The position numbers and the translations under genes are program-made. Below are positions 42,140-53,879 of a stretch of 64,000 nucleotides of DNA, in pieces. Each line of letters begins with the position of its first letter. Position 1 is the stretch's first letter. Source of the DNA: Symbiodinium natans (taxonomy: Eukaryota > Sar > Dinophyceae > Suessiales > Symbiodiniaceae); NCBI GenBank assembly GCA_905221605.1, contig CAJNDS010002380.1, positions 220,001 to 284,000 of the forward strand. The letters are read 5' to 3'. The notes beneath the pieces are model-generated. The model made no database searches. It saw nothing but the letters and a program-made list of their open reading frames with translations, and was not told the origin of the DNA.

Positions 42140-45100
42140 AAGCCCTGAGCCCATGGTTCTTCGCGATGTTCTCCACCTGGCTCAGCTGCTGAAGGGCTGC
42201 GGGCTTGTGAAACAGTGAGTTGAAGGGGATGTAGCAGAACCCAAGCCATGGTGTCTACTGGCCATGGCGTTGGGCTTAGGGGCTTAGGGCTTTTGGGGCC
42301 TCTTGGGCTTCCTGCCGGAAAACCAAGCTGAGGCAAGTCCGTGCCCGAAACCCTCAACAAAAGCCACACCTGGACTCGAGACCTCCCGCGTCCTCCCCTT
42401 CTCCCAGGGGCACCAAGGGCTTGAGGTTGTTGGAGCGGATGAACTCAAGCAGCTCCAATGTGGCGCTGGCCATGAGGTTCGTCCCTGGCACGGCGTGAAG
42501 GGTGCATAGGGTTTAGGCTTGGGGCTTAGGGCTTGGGGTTTAGGGTCTAGGGCTTTTTGTTAAGGGTTTTGGGTTTAGGGTCTGGGGTCTAGTATGTAGC
42601 GTTTAGGGTACAAGCATTTTGCACTGGTATCTCAAACTCGAGACTAGGCTCGCCGTGCAGCTCCGACACGTCTAAGAAAAGTTTGGATGTTGCCGGAAGG
42701 GTCGAAGGTTCAGTCCGGGGGTCCAGCTCTTGCAGCCGTTACTGCTTCGAGCAAGGGGCAACTATGGGCCGACTACAATCAACTCACATACAGTCATAGA
42801 CTCTGGCCATTGAAACTCCAACAACACAGACAGAAACTTTAGATAGTACTCAATGTTCAGCGGCTTCGGGTTCTGAAGCCCAAGAGGCCCGTTCCATGTT
42901 ACAAGATAGCGGCAGTACGGGAACAACTTTACCCATTGTAATCCATTGCATACCGTGTACTAGATTCCTACGTTCTCGGCGTCCGCCTTCTTTCTGCGAG
43001 CCTCGGCGCTTCAAACAGACCCTGCGAAATAGGAGATAAGAGGAGTCTCTCTGCACCAAATCTCCAAGTTTAGGGTTCGGGCTTAGGATTCATTCACAGA
43101 TGGTCGTTGCTACTGCGAACTCCAGTTCTCAGCGGCGTGCCTTGTGAAGACAGCGTATGCAAACTGGAACTCGCGAACCGTCAACAGTGCGAAGCTCCGC
43201 CCCAAGACCCAACTCCCACATCCGAGAACAAATCATAACAAAACTTCAAGCGGAGGTCCAAATGCGTGGGCCATGTCCTGCCTAATGCTGGAGGCGATAT
43301 GCACTGCTCAAAACCTCGGCGGGGCAAAAAAGGGGCAAAGCAAGCGGCAACGCCTTGAGTCAGGGAACGTCAGGGACAGCTGCCAAATGATCTTCCTTGG
43401 ATTCTCGCTCCAGTGGCCAAATCCCAGGGCCCCCACTCCGCAAGAGCTGCGATAGGAAGCCGTTCTTTGTCACGTAGCGCATGTACGCCTCATCCTGTGC
43501 GGAACCGATTCTCATAAAGCGCCGCGGACCAGGGCCCTCCAGCAAGAAGATGAGCATTGCTTAGGGTTTTTTTTCCCCCACCGGGTTGAGGGTTTAGGGT
43601 TTAGGGTTTGGGTTTAGGGTTTAGGGATTGGCTCAGCACTTCTTCACCCTGGCGGCAATTTGAGAACTTCCCTGGCTCCCAAGCGGTTTCAATGCTTCAC
43701 TTCTTCGAGGACTGTTCGAGGAGGTAGCGATTCACGCTCGAAAGCCCCAGGAAAGGGATTCTTTGGAGAAACTCTCAAAGGCCTAAAGCCTGAAAACCCT
43801 TGTAGAAGCGATTGCTCGAGAGACCCCTCTACACAAATCATAGCCAACGGAAGTGGCATGTATTTCCGATCATGTCCGGTCCCGAAGAAACCCGTTGCCA
43901 TCAACAGCAGGTACCTTCGTGCCCACGAAGGCGCGTAGCACACGGACAGCTGCCAGTTGCAGGTACTTCTGGGGAACCTTTGGTGGGCTAAGGGCGCAGG
44001 CCGTGGGATTTAAAGGCTCTCGCTGTCTGCAAATATTTGGTGACAGCCTCATCCTGAAGGTATCCGAACCCCTTGTTTACTGCCCCGTAACCAGCCTGGG
44101 AAGCAGGTGGGGCGATCCTCAAACCCCCAAACACCTTGGGCTCGCATTCCAACTCAAAGGTAAGCCACCTCTCAACTGCTGGATTATAGGTTCACCTGGG
44201 CCTGATTTTGTTAAGAGCATCTTCCTTGTAAGGATGCCGAGAGGCGCCCAGTAGTCTGCAGACATGCCTTGGTGCGCCACTCACTTCATGAGAGAGGGGG
44301 GAGGGCTTCGGGGTTTCAATGAGGTTCGTTTTGCATGGAGGGTCTCGTTACATGCAACACAAGTGAAAAAATAGACACGCAAACACACTCTAGGACCTAC
44401 AAAAGGCTGAAGCAGCGGCTGTGCCGTTTGTGGGCTGGATGCACACAGCTGCGCACAATGCTCTTGAGCTCTGCAACAAGGAAACTGCAAACCTAGCAGA
44501 ACTGCGGAGGCACCGAAGCACAGCCCAGTTGCTGTCCTATTCCGTGGCGGATCACGAAGACCTGACACGGGACTCTGCAACCCCCGGAGCCCTCAACCCT
44601 GGGAGCCCTTGGCTCCAGGGCACTTTGAGTGAGATGAGCCAACCCTGCCATGTCCGTACCCCCTTCCGAGTCTCTGTCATCTGTCAGTGGGTCTGGGCCC
44701 CTGTAGGGTTTTTTTTGGGAAGCGCAGGGAAGCACGCAAGAACTGCAGATCAACGTTTGGGGCCATTGAGCTTCAGAATGGTTTGGAGTTTCGGGGACTT
44801 CGGGAGCTTTTTGAAGGCTTCAGCCGTTACTCTGTGGGCCTTCGCCCGGTAGCCATGCTTCGACACGGCAAAGGCAATGATCTCACACACCAGCTGCTGC
44901 GCGAAGCACGCCTGCATCGCTGTCACCGGCCATTGCGCATACAACATTCAGGGCTGGCTTGAAAAAGGCCCAAGCCTGAGAACGAAGTGCTCAAAAGAAT
45001 ACAGACCGTAGAGCACTGGGAACGTCACATGCCCGAAGCCCCTGCGACGCAAGAAGTCTGAAACATCTTCAAGCCCGTGCCCAGAACCCCGGAGCCTGGA

Positions 45101-48100
45101 CCCCTGGTGATGATATTTCTAGGAGCGCATATAGCTTCAGAGCTTTCGAGCGCCTGCCTGCGCGCCGGCTGGCTTCAGGTCTGGCCGCAAGGGCGCCACG
45201 ATGGTGTCCATGATCCCGCGGTCGTAGAACACATCCAGGCCTCGGGGCAGCGAAAGAGACTTCCTTCTAGCCAGTAGGACGCAGAGGAAGCTTCATGGCT
45301 TCAGGGTCAAAGCCAAGGCTGTCGTTCTGGGTACCTTCTGTGAAACCTGCTCTCCCCCACAACGCCCATATGTCCCAAGCCCGAGCTTTCAAACGGGTCC
45401 CCGGGCGTTTCTCCTGCTCTTGCTGCTCCAGGGAAGCTGGGTCCAAGACGGCGCCTTGGGATGCTTGTGAATTGCCTATCGGGATGACAAGGAACTGAGA
45501 AAGGATGAGAAAGGTATCTGAGTTGCCCTGTCGGATCAACTTCTTCGTCGAAAGCTCCTGGTGATCTGAGGCCGAGCACGGAGAACCTCAAATATCTGGC
45601 TTTGCACGCCCTGGCGCAGAAACAGCTGGTAATGAAAAACTGAGCCCCAACTGACACGCGACCGAACCAAAAGCCGTAAACCTGAAGACTGGCGTGCGCG
45701 CAACTTGTCCCTTTGATCGCGGAAATGACTGGAACCTGAAACCTTCTTCGCATGAGGGTTCTTTTCGCGACCTCGATCCAGTCCCCCAAGACATGCCGAA
45801 ACCACCAACCCGCACTGAAAAGGCGAAGCTCAATATCGATTGCCCGAGTTGCAAACAAAAACATCCTCTAGTTGCCCTCATGAAGGGTGGCGAGGATGCA
45901 CATGCGGAGGGCATAAGAAAGGGGAGTGAGGAGCGGGGTCGCAGGAGAGTGGTGAAAAGGCTAAGACGAGGAAGCAGTGTGAGCTCGAACGGCGGCGCTT
46001 GCACACCCTCCGACCACAAGTGGCCCTAACGTGCACAAAACCACCAAGGCATCCCATGCCCCCTCGCACCTAGAAGCAAAATTTCCCAATGTTCCACATT
46101 GAGAATTCTGAAGTTGCAACGTGGGCTGGAGAGTTTTGACTATGTCCCTGCAGCGGGCCTGGTCCTCCTCGTTCACCATCAACTGGATGAGAACCTAAAC
46201 ATGTGTGCTGCTACTTTGTTTTTGCATGCACGCTATATAAAACAGCAGCAGCGCACATTTTAGGGGATGCTGTGGGGGGGTGTTTTGGGTTTAGGGTTTA
46301 GGGTTTAGGGTTTAGGGTTTAGGGTTTAGGGTTTAGGGTTTAGGGTTTAAGGGTCACCTGGAGAACCTACCACCCACCCAAACCTGCAGCTCCGGAGCCG
46401 CGCTCTGCGCGCTCTGCTTCTGAGGGCGAGGACCCCAAGTGTTGCTGGTAGGGGGAACCCTAAACCCTAAACCCTAAACCCTAAAACCCTAAACCCTAAA
46501 CCCTGAACCCTGCATGGCCCAAAGCCCTCCCATCCAGGGCATCGGCGCGAAGCACCCGCTGACCGGCCTGCCAGATACAGGTCTCTCCCTAAACCCTAAA
46601 CCCTAAACCCTAAACCCTCGCAGTGCAGATGCAATTCTACGCACCTCCCTCGCCAACAGCATCAATCCACCACCACCCTGAAGATCCGCCCTGCAAACTG
46701 CCTCATTGTTCTCCTGCATGAGCCAATTTCGCAAGTGCCCCGGGTGGCACGTGGCCTTTGGTGCGTTGGTGCGACTTCAGGTTTGGGATTTCAGGTTCAC
46801 ACTGGTGGCGTGCTTGGGATGCTGAAGCCTGAATCAAATTTCGGGTTTTCAGGGCTTACCTGACCCGGGCTGTTGCTGAAGCCCAAAGGACCCCCAAACA
46901 GACCCCCCAACCGACGTGCTGCGCATCGCTGCCCACCGAGGCCAGGGCGTGCAGAAGTAGCACCTGAAGGGGGCTCGAGGAAGAAGATACCAGGGCTCAG
47001 GGAGCCATCTTATGATATGGCCGGGCTTTGGCAGAAGAGAGATTTCATCGGTCCGAAACATTAGAAATGTAGGGCTCGCCGTCGTGGAGAATTCTCATGG
47101 GCCCGAAGTCCCCTTTCTCTTTAACCTTTTCTGCTTGCTCTTGAACCCCTTGTTCAGGCGAACCCTAAAACCCTCCCAGCCCCAAACAAGCCCCATTGCC
47201 CGAAGCGTCCGCCTCCACCGCATGGTGCTGGGCCGGGTGCTCCGAGGGCCTTCGGACTCCTGCCTGCAAGGTTTTGTGGTCACATGTCTGAAACGGCCCA
47301 AGGGTCTTCTGGCCACCCGTCTAGCACTGCCCCACGGGGCAACTGCAGAGGAACGCGAAGTTTACTGACTCGCCCAACTGAAGAAGCCCAAATTCAGAAA
47401 CATCCAAGACAGGAAGTGGGGTTACCGATGTAGACAGACACCCAGCATGCCGCAAAACCAGACAAGCCCAAGGCGAAGCACACTTCCAGACCACTCGAGC
47501 CGTACCTAGTCTTCATCCTTCATCCCCGAAACACACAGCTCTTCGCTTCGGGCTCTTCACCGCTACGGGGCCTCAAGATCTCAAGAAGAGGCTGGCAAAA
47601 AACTTCAGAAAATCCAACATTCCGCGCTGGCTTGAAACCGCTCTCGTCTAGGACTTCGAGGGCTGAGCTTCCGCCTGCGGGGCCATCTTCCGTAAGAGCT
47701 CCCACGTCTTGTTTCCGGAACAAAGTTCGCATCGCTGCAGCATCCCACGACCCTGCACGAAACCCCCCCCCCCCCAAAAAAAAAAAAAGACTCCAAGGCA
47801 GCCTTCAACTCATGTTCTGCAAACCCCCAGCACCCTGTGGGGAAACTGCGCTCCTCGGGCTCCCCATCTCGCTCTGCAGGAGCATCTGAGCAGAGACCCC
47901 AAGTCCCGAAGAAGTTGGAGTGGGTTTGGGCTTCAAAGTTTTTCTGCTGGTCTGTGCCTTTATGCGACATCGACCAGCAGCTGGAAGCATTCTGGTACAA
48001 TCCACACGAACACCGTCCGCAAGGTTACGCCTTGAGGATTGCACGTTGAAGGGTTTGCTTTGGGGTTGTGAGGCTCCAACAAGAGGTACTTTGTCACTTG

Positions 48101-48910
48101 CTTGCATTGCTCAGATCAGCCCCCGCCGCCACATGATGCTATGGCAAGTCCTGGATTACCTATGAAGACTGTCATGGCGAAGCAGCTGGGGGACTGCGAC
48201 AGCAACCCTTCTGTGATCTTTGCCTTGCTCGCTGCACCTGCGGGGGAAGCCTCCGAGCGTAAGCCCTGCACTGAAGTAGACTGCGAGGGTGTCGAAAAGC
48301 CCTGCAGCCGCCATCTTGTTGTAGAGCTCCTGCTCGGGGGTGGAGCAAGCCCCGTCCAAAACAAGTCTCCAAGCCCCCCCAAACCAAAAGTGCCTGCCGT
48401 TTTGTGGGCGGGATCTGCTTGGACAAGCGGCAAGCCTGGGAAGGACTCTGCGCGCGATCTTCCCGGGTCTGGGTGTCGGCATACCCTACTAGGTTGTATG
48501 CAAGGCTTCGGGGCTGTTCGACATCCGCGTCCCGTCTGAGCCCTTGTTGATACGGAGTCCTACTGCTACTTTGCAAACTTTGCAAGTTGCATACCTCAAA
48601 GTGAGCTCTCCATGCATGCCGCGATGCATCCTGCAGGAACAGGAGGCTCTGCATGTCCTGCAGCGATGTCAGTTCAGGCGCGAGATCTGCTGGGGCTTCC
48701 ACTTTCTTGAAGCACAGCGGGAACTCCTTGTCACAGGCCCTCTAGTCGGCCTGTTCCGTACACCACCTTGGACCCTGAATGAAACTGTATGAAACTGTAT
48801 CGCCCCTACACGTGAGCGGGCCTCCTCGCTGACCTTCTTCAGGAGCTGCTCTAAGAGCTCCTTGCCCTTCTGAAGATGCTCGAGGATGACCTCATAGGAT
48901 TTAAGTGATA
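42140..48910 (-). CDS. PPP4R3: PPP4R3/SMEK-like protein phosphatase 4 regulatory subunit 3, middle and C-terminal exons
   Basis: This scaffold subunit directs the PP4 catalytic subunit to substrates. Short minus-strand exons match the family in order from high to low coordinate: SYEVILEHLQKGKELLEQLL (48.82-48.91 kb), LQDMQSLLFLQDASRH (48.6 kb), ELYNKMAAAGLFDTLAVYF (48.27-48.34), RRVAVAVPQLLRHD (48.2), VLIQLMVNEEDQ (46.13-46.20), AVLDPASLEQQEQEK (45.41-45.46), DVFYDRGIMDTIVAPL (45.16-45.26), AQQLVCEIIAFAVSKHGYR (44.84-44.94), KYLQLAAVRVLRAFVG (43.91-43.98), QDEAYMRYVTKNGFLSQLL (43.44-43.50), NLMASATLELLEFIRSNN (42.41-42.49) and a weaker last match (42.14-42.23). Exon ends are approximate. The acidic C-terminal tail of the family was not found. 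Confidence 0.8.
46287..46512. repeat. Telomere-like arrays within the PPP4R3 region
   Basis: TTTAGGG, about nine units (46,287-46,348), and CCCTAAA/CCCTAAAA units (46,457-46,512) face opposite ways about 110 bp apart. A few more CCCTAAA units lie at 46,590-46,617. If PPP4R3 is one gene, these are intronic. Confidence 0.9.
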
Positions 48911-49044
48911 GGGTCTGGGCTGGCACTCCTAAGCCGCCTTGGGTAGCGCCAGGTCAAACTTTACACTCACACCGTAAGGGCCTCACTCTAGGGGGGAAGG
49001 GGGCGGAAAAATGCAGCACCCGCGTCTTTTCCCGCGGCACGCAG

Positions 49045-49116
49045 CGTGCGTTTCAACTACGGACCGCCGGCACGCATCGCCGAGACGCCCATCCTTGGAT
49101 TTGCCGGGGCAAAGGA
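49045..49116 (+). other. Plus-strand exon-like frame next to a hairpin
   Basis: The plus strand reads SVRFNYGPPARIAETPILGF and continues to DYPDLPKPL, running into the foldback at 49,117. It looks protein-like but is short, unassigned and opposite to the genes around it. Confidence 0.2.
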
Positions 49117-49232
49117 CTACCCAGATCTTCCAAAACCCCTTAATTAAGGAATATACCCTAATTCATACTAAGGATCCTTAGTATGAATTAGTATATATAC
49201 CGTCATTAAGGGGTTTTGGAAGATATGGGTAG
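49117..49232. mobile_element. Long perfect foldback, MITE-like, family 3
   Basis: A 116-bp palindrome. Arms starting CTACCCAGATCTTCCAAAAC pair with the other end at about 25 of 26 positions, then continue through CCCTTAAT and TAATTCATACTAAGGATCC. It could fold almost completely. It has no coding content. Confidence 0.75.
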
Positions 49233-50328
49233 TGACACAAATGACCACTAATGACCAAGTTGTGTTGGTCCAACAGGCTGACATGAATTGACAGATGGAT
49301 TTCTTCAGGTCTGTTTCTTGCCGCGCAAATACATGCATGTTGCGTTGGAGCAGGCCAAAGCGTCTGCGCCGTGTTGAGCGGCCCAGGGCGAATCTTCTTC
49401 CAGAGGTCATCCGGACGGTAGCCCTCAAAGCGCACGCCATCTCTCCAGATTTCCAACCCAAAACCCAAACCCTACATACCCTCTCAGTCCCTCCTCAGCC
49501 GTCCCCCACTTTCAGTCTCTCGCAAAAGCTCCGTAGCCTCTGGGATGACCCTGTCCAAGTAGGCGGGACCCTCCTGTGCGGGGCGCTTAGGATCTCGCCG
49601 TCACATCTCGCACAAGCTAGGCGAGGACTTTGACACGCAGCCTTTGGGCTTTGGAATGGGCGTTGGGGGGGGTGAGCATTGCAGCATCTGCAGGAACAGC
49701 TGTGGGAGCAGCCATGGTAAAATAGTTGCAGCAACTACATGCAAGCACAGCGCTAGTTCGCACCACAGCTGGTTCAGGAGATGCTGCGGCGCTCTTCCCT
49801 TCAACACCTTCACAGCCCTTCCCCGGTCTCTCACTGCATGGAACTTTGTCTGTATGTATATGAGCATAGATGTTATTCTACATATGTACATATACACATA
49901 TATACATATGTATATATATATATGTATATATATATATAGACAGTCACTCCCCCCATGATCTAGATTTCTTGTTTCCTGCGAAAGCCTCGTACATACGACA
50001 AAAACGACATGCTGAGCATGTACGGCAAAGTCCTTTTTCGGGAACTCTGATTCTATGTAAAGAAACCGTGTAAACAAAAAATGAGAATACCTGTGCTTTG
50101 CAGGTTCTACACTTCATGACCCAAAAAAGCATCTCTCTCTCTCTCTCTCTCTCAATGCCGTGCCATCCCCTAGATTTGTGCAATCGAAAACAGCATTCGA
50201 AAATGCTATGTAGTGAACACTGCGCGCCTGATTTGCCTAAGGACAGGACACAAGCACAAATTTATGCGAAAAGAACACTTTTTACCCATTCTTCCAAGAA
50301 CATCCAAGAATCCAAAAAAAAAACAAAA

Positions 50329-50434
50329 CCATGAAGCCGGGACAACACTTGTCTTGGAAACTTTGTTTCCTGGACAACCAAAAAAAGCAACTTGGGAAAC
50401 CTACTTATAAAAGAACGGCGTCCCGGCTTCATGG
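50329..50434. mobile_element. Foldback with 15-bp perfect arms
   Basis: CCATGAAGCCGGGAC at 50,329-50,343 is exactly reversed at 50,420-50,434 around an A/T-rich centre, a plausible small MITE. Confidence 0.6.
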
Positions 50435-51296
50435 TCTTGGTTCGTTGGATTTGGGTATTTTTGATTGTTGTTTTTGCAAAATGTGCAAAAAAGGAGCAAT
50501 TCTTGCTTAATTGTATGAGCTTTTCCTTGGCAAGTCTAGCTTTCTAGGCAAAATTCGTGCCTTCTGAAAAATGGTGCTTTTCCAAGCTGTTCATGAGCAA
50601 AGTGATTTTGTTTTGTACACAGATGCAATAGCAAATGTAGTCTCATAAGTAGAAATGAACATTAATGATGTCTTGTTTACTTCTTCGTCTCAAAAAAATC
50701 GAAATTTGGTCTACCAGTCTAGCATCATTCTTATTTAGGGTTTAGCGTCGTAATGTACAGTTATAAATACTGCAGACGAATTACGAACGCGGCTTAGAAG
50801 AGGATGTCTTGGGGTGTGGCATCTTAAAAAAATAAGTAAGCTTAACTACTAACGAAACCCAGATGAGGAATTTTTCAGGGTTTCCGAGGGTGTGGCGTTG
50901 CAACTGATATCTGAGGCTGTGGCCTCTTGATATATAGAGTTCTGTCTATATGCACGTACGAACGAAGCCCAGATGAGAATTTCGTAGGGTGGGCTTCTTA
51001 TACAAAGGAAGCCCTGGTGAGGATTTCTGAGGCTGTGACATCTGCATTTAAAGTTCTTATGGGATTTCGTCACCAGTACGAACAGGCAGGCCCCAGAAGA
51101 GGATTTGATAGGGTGTGGCCTCAAATTTAGATTTGAAAAATGGACTGTATTGCACAAAGGATTTCTCAGAGGAAGGTCTCTAAGGGTGCGGCCTGCATCT
51201 AAAATGAACTAAATCTAAACATCAAGTTGACGGCTTTCCGACCTAGATCACATATATATATATATATATGTATACACTGGGATGCACATCCTACCA

Positions 51297-53870
51297 CCTG
51301 ATTGCAGCTCCTCCAGTGCCTTAGGCCGGCAGTGCCGCAGCCAGCACCAGAAGGCAGCAATAAGGAGGCCCACCACAAGCACAAAGATGAAGACGTTCTT
51401 CAAGCCGTACTTCAGCCTGGGTGGGGAACTTCACATTGGGCATCGAAGCTGAGAGCCAGGGGGAATCGCTTCCAAGGGTTTAAGGGGATCGTTTTTTCAG
51501 GAGGCCAGAAGCCACGAGTGGACTAAATGGGCCGACAGCACCCGCCTGCTGCTGTCTAATCCAGAAAAGGGGCTGGTACTTGATGAGGAGGACGAGCAGC
51601 AGAACCGCATCAGCGGCTCCCCAAACCTCTGCTTGGCAGTGTTGCGACCGATCTCAGCTCTGCTCCCTTTGCAAAAAAAGCGCCCCAAGATCCTGGGGCC
51701 CCGACAAGGAGGCACTTCCAAGCGCGAGAGTCGCTCTCCTTCCAACTGTTCTGTGCGCTTCGTTGGGAGATGTGCATGCAAAAAATGGCTGCCGGAAACG
51801 GCGCCAAGAGCGGGACAATGCATTTGAGGTTCGCAACCAACAAGGGTGGATTCGGATGGTCTTTTGTGAGGCTTTGGGTTTGGGGGGAGTTTGTGGGAAG
51901 CTGCTCTCAGGCCTCTTCTTTCGCGTAACGGCCTTCTGTAGCTGCCACTTGGCCTTCATCTGACCTTCAAGACATCCAGCCAGGGGGACTGCGGGGGTTC
52001 AGCATGGCATAGATTCAATCTCACTCTGCTGGAAAGCCCTCTGGTAGATCTTCGTCTGCGTTGCAGTCGAATTTCGATCCAGCGACGGGCGCCTGTCAAG
52101 GACTAAAGCCGCGAGGTTCCTCGGGCACTGAATCTTCGACTGCGGGACACGAACAACACACATCACATGGCAGGCATTAGTCGATTAAATTTCGCAGTCC
52201 CAAAGCACACTGGCAGGGATGTCACCCCAGAAAGCAGTGTCCAACAAGGCTCCTTGGAAGGATTCCGGTCAGTGTCGACCACGGACGTGCAATCTGGGCG
52301 ATCTCGCTGATCCCTGGTCGAGGCATGAGGATTGGAGATCCGCCTACGTAAAATGCCTATTGCTGGGCTTCGGCATCAATCAGCTTGAGGTTCTTGCCTT
52401 CCCGAACCAAGGTCCTCGGTGCAGCAACGGCCTCCAGTCATCCAGCTTTTCTGTGAGGTGAAAAAGAGATGTTGGGGTCTGGGGGGCAAACTACGGCTTA
52501 GGCCTGGCTTAGGCGTCGGGTTTCGGGTTCTCTCCTGCAGCTGCTTCGGCATCTCACCGGTGCTGAGGCGGGCTTCGCCTACCCAGAGGGCTGCAGATGC
52601 TCATTCATTGCCAGACCCGGGGCACCTTCACCTGAGTAGATGCCACTTGTCTGCACTGGATCAGGGCTTTGCGTTCCAAAAAATTCCCATAGAAATGTTG
52701 GGAACAAAAACCAGAAGCCCCACGATGGGCTTTTTCGTCTGGATCTTTGCCACAAGGTGGACCAGGAAAGTTACAAGGAAAAAATTAGATCCCGAAACTG
52801 CCAAAAATCAAAGAAAGGCCACTAAGTGCTGGGTCCTTGGCTTCGAGCTGGTTTGCCCGGGAGGGACGCGACCTGCCGGCTGGCGGAGCTCGGAGAGGTT
52901 AGGCCCGCGGCGGGCCTCGTAAGGGCACAAATACCAAGACCGCTGGCAAACGTCGCAGCCGTGTCAAGTGGTGCCTCCCTGCACTGCTTCGAGAGCTGCT
53001 GCAGTCTGCGCCGCCCAAAATTACGCGCACTTCTGACGGAACTCGCAATCCTGCAGACCGGGCATTGCAAGCGGGGCTATGGGAGATAAGGATTTCTGGG
53101 GTAGTTGAACGCTTTGGTGAATGGAATATGACGATAAAGAGAGCTTCACGGACCAGGACAAGCACCATCGAACGTGAGCCACACAACGCCGCACACCAAC
53201 CTGATTTCGTCAAAACGCGCAAAGCGAGGCATCGAGCAACAAAGGACTGCAAATAGCGTAGCTCAGCATCACCAGTCCTACGATGCCCATGGCAGTGTTG
53301 GGGATCTTCGCTCTCAAATCTCAGCCCGCCCACTGCAGCCCCAACCCACCAGCTGTCCAGCAGGGCCAGAAAGTCGCGCCCCCTGCGGCCCGATCTGGTG
53401 GAGCGTCTCTGCTCAACTTGGTGGCAACACAGGGCATCACGGGATTCGAGGCCAGTTGTTTGAAACCTTTAGAGATGTAAAACCTCGGAACCAACCGCGA
53501 GGCCAGAAGCCTGCATGGAATCCCCCGGCATTTGGCCCAAGTTTGATGGCTCACGCTCCTTGAGTTCCGTCACCGAAGAATGACACTGCAGCTGCAAAGT
53601 GTAGGCAGGCTCTCTTAACACTGGCTATCTTGTGGGGTACAAGCATATGCAGGGCCTTGGAGAAGGTATCCTTTGAGGAAGGGAACATTAAGTCAGAACA
53701 ACCCTTGATGACACGCACCTTCAACAGCCACGGCCCATGCACAGCACCAGGATCTGCATGGAGACGCGACCAGAGGCGCCTCGACCCTACAGAAACTGGA
53801 GGAACATTGTAACTATAAACTGGGGGTTGGTCGACATCTTGGTTAGCCCAGTTTGGGCGGTGATGATCAA
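51297..53870 (-). CDS. Probable multi-pass membrane protein, several exons, unidentified
   Basis: Minus-strand exon-like frames contain membrane-type segments: NPQFIVTMFLQFL (about 53.81-53.87 kb), AKIPNTAMGIVGLVMLSY (53.25-53.32), a soluble segment RTLVREGKNLKLIDAEA (52.36-52.44), ADAVLLLVLLIKYQPLFW (51.55-51.63) and NVFIFVLVVGLLIAAFWCWL followed by basic residues (51.30-51.42). Hydrophobic runs with flanking charge are unlikely by chance in this GC-rich sequence. I cannot name the family, and exon borders are unresolved. They may belong to one gene nested in the large PPP4R3 intron. Confidence 0.45.
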
Positions 53871-53879
53871 GAAGGTACT

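Noticed and set aside
47570-47780. A minus-strand segment (MLDFLKFFASLFL) as a PPP4R3 exon
   Set aside because: It resembles part of the family but lies out of order relative to the neighbouring exons.
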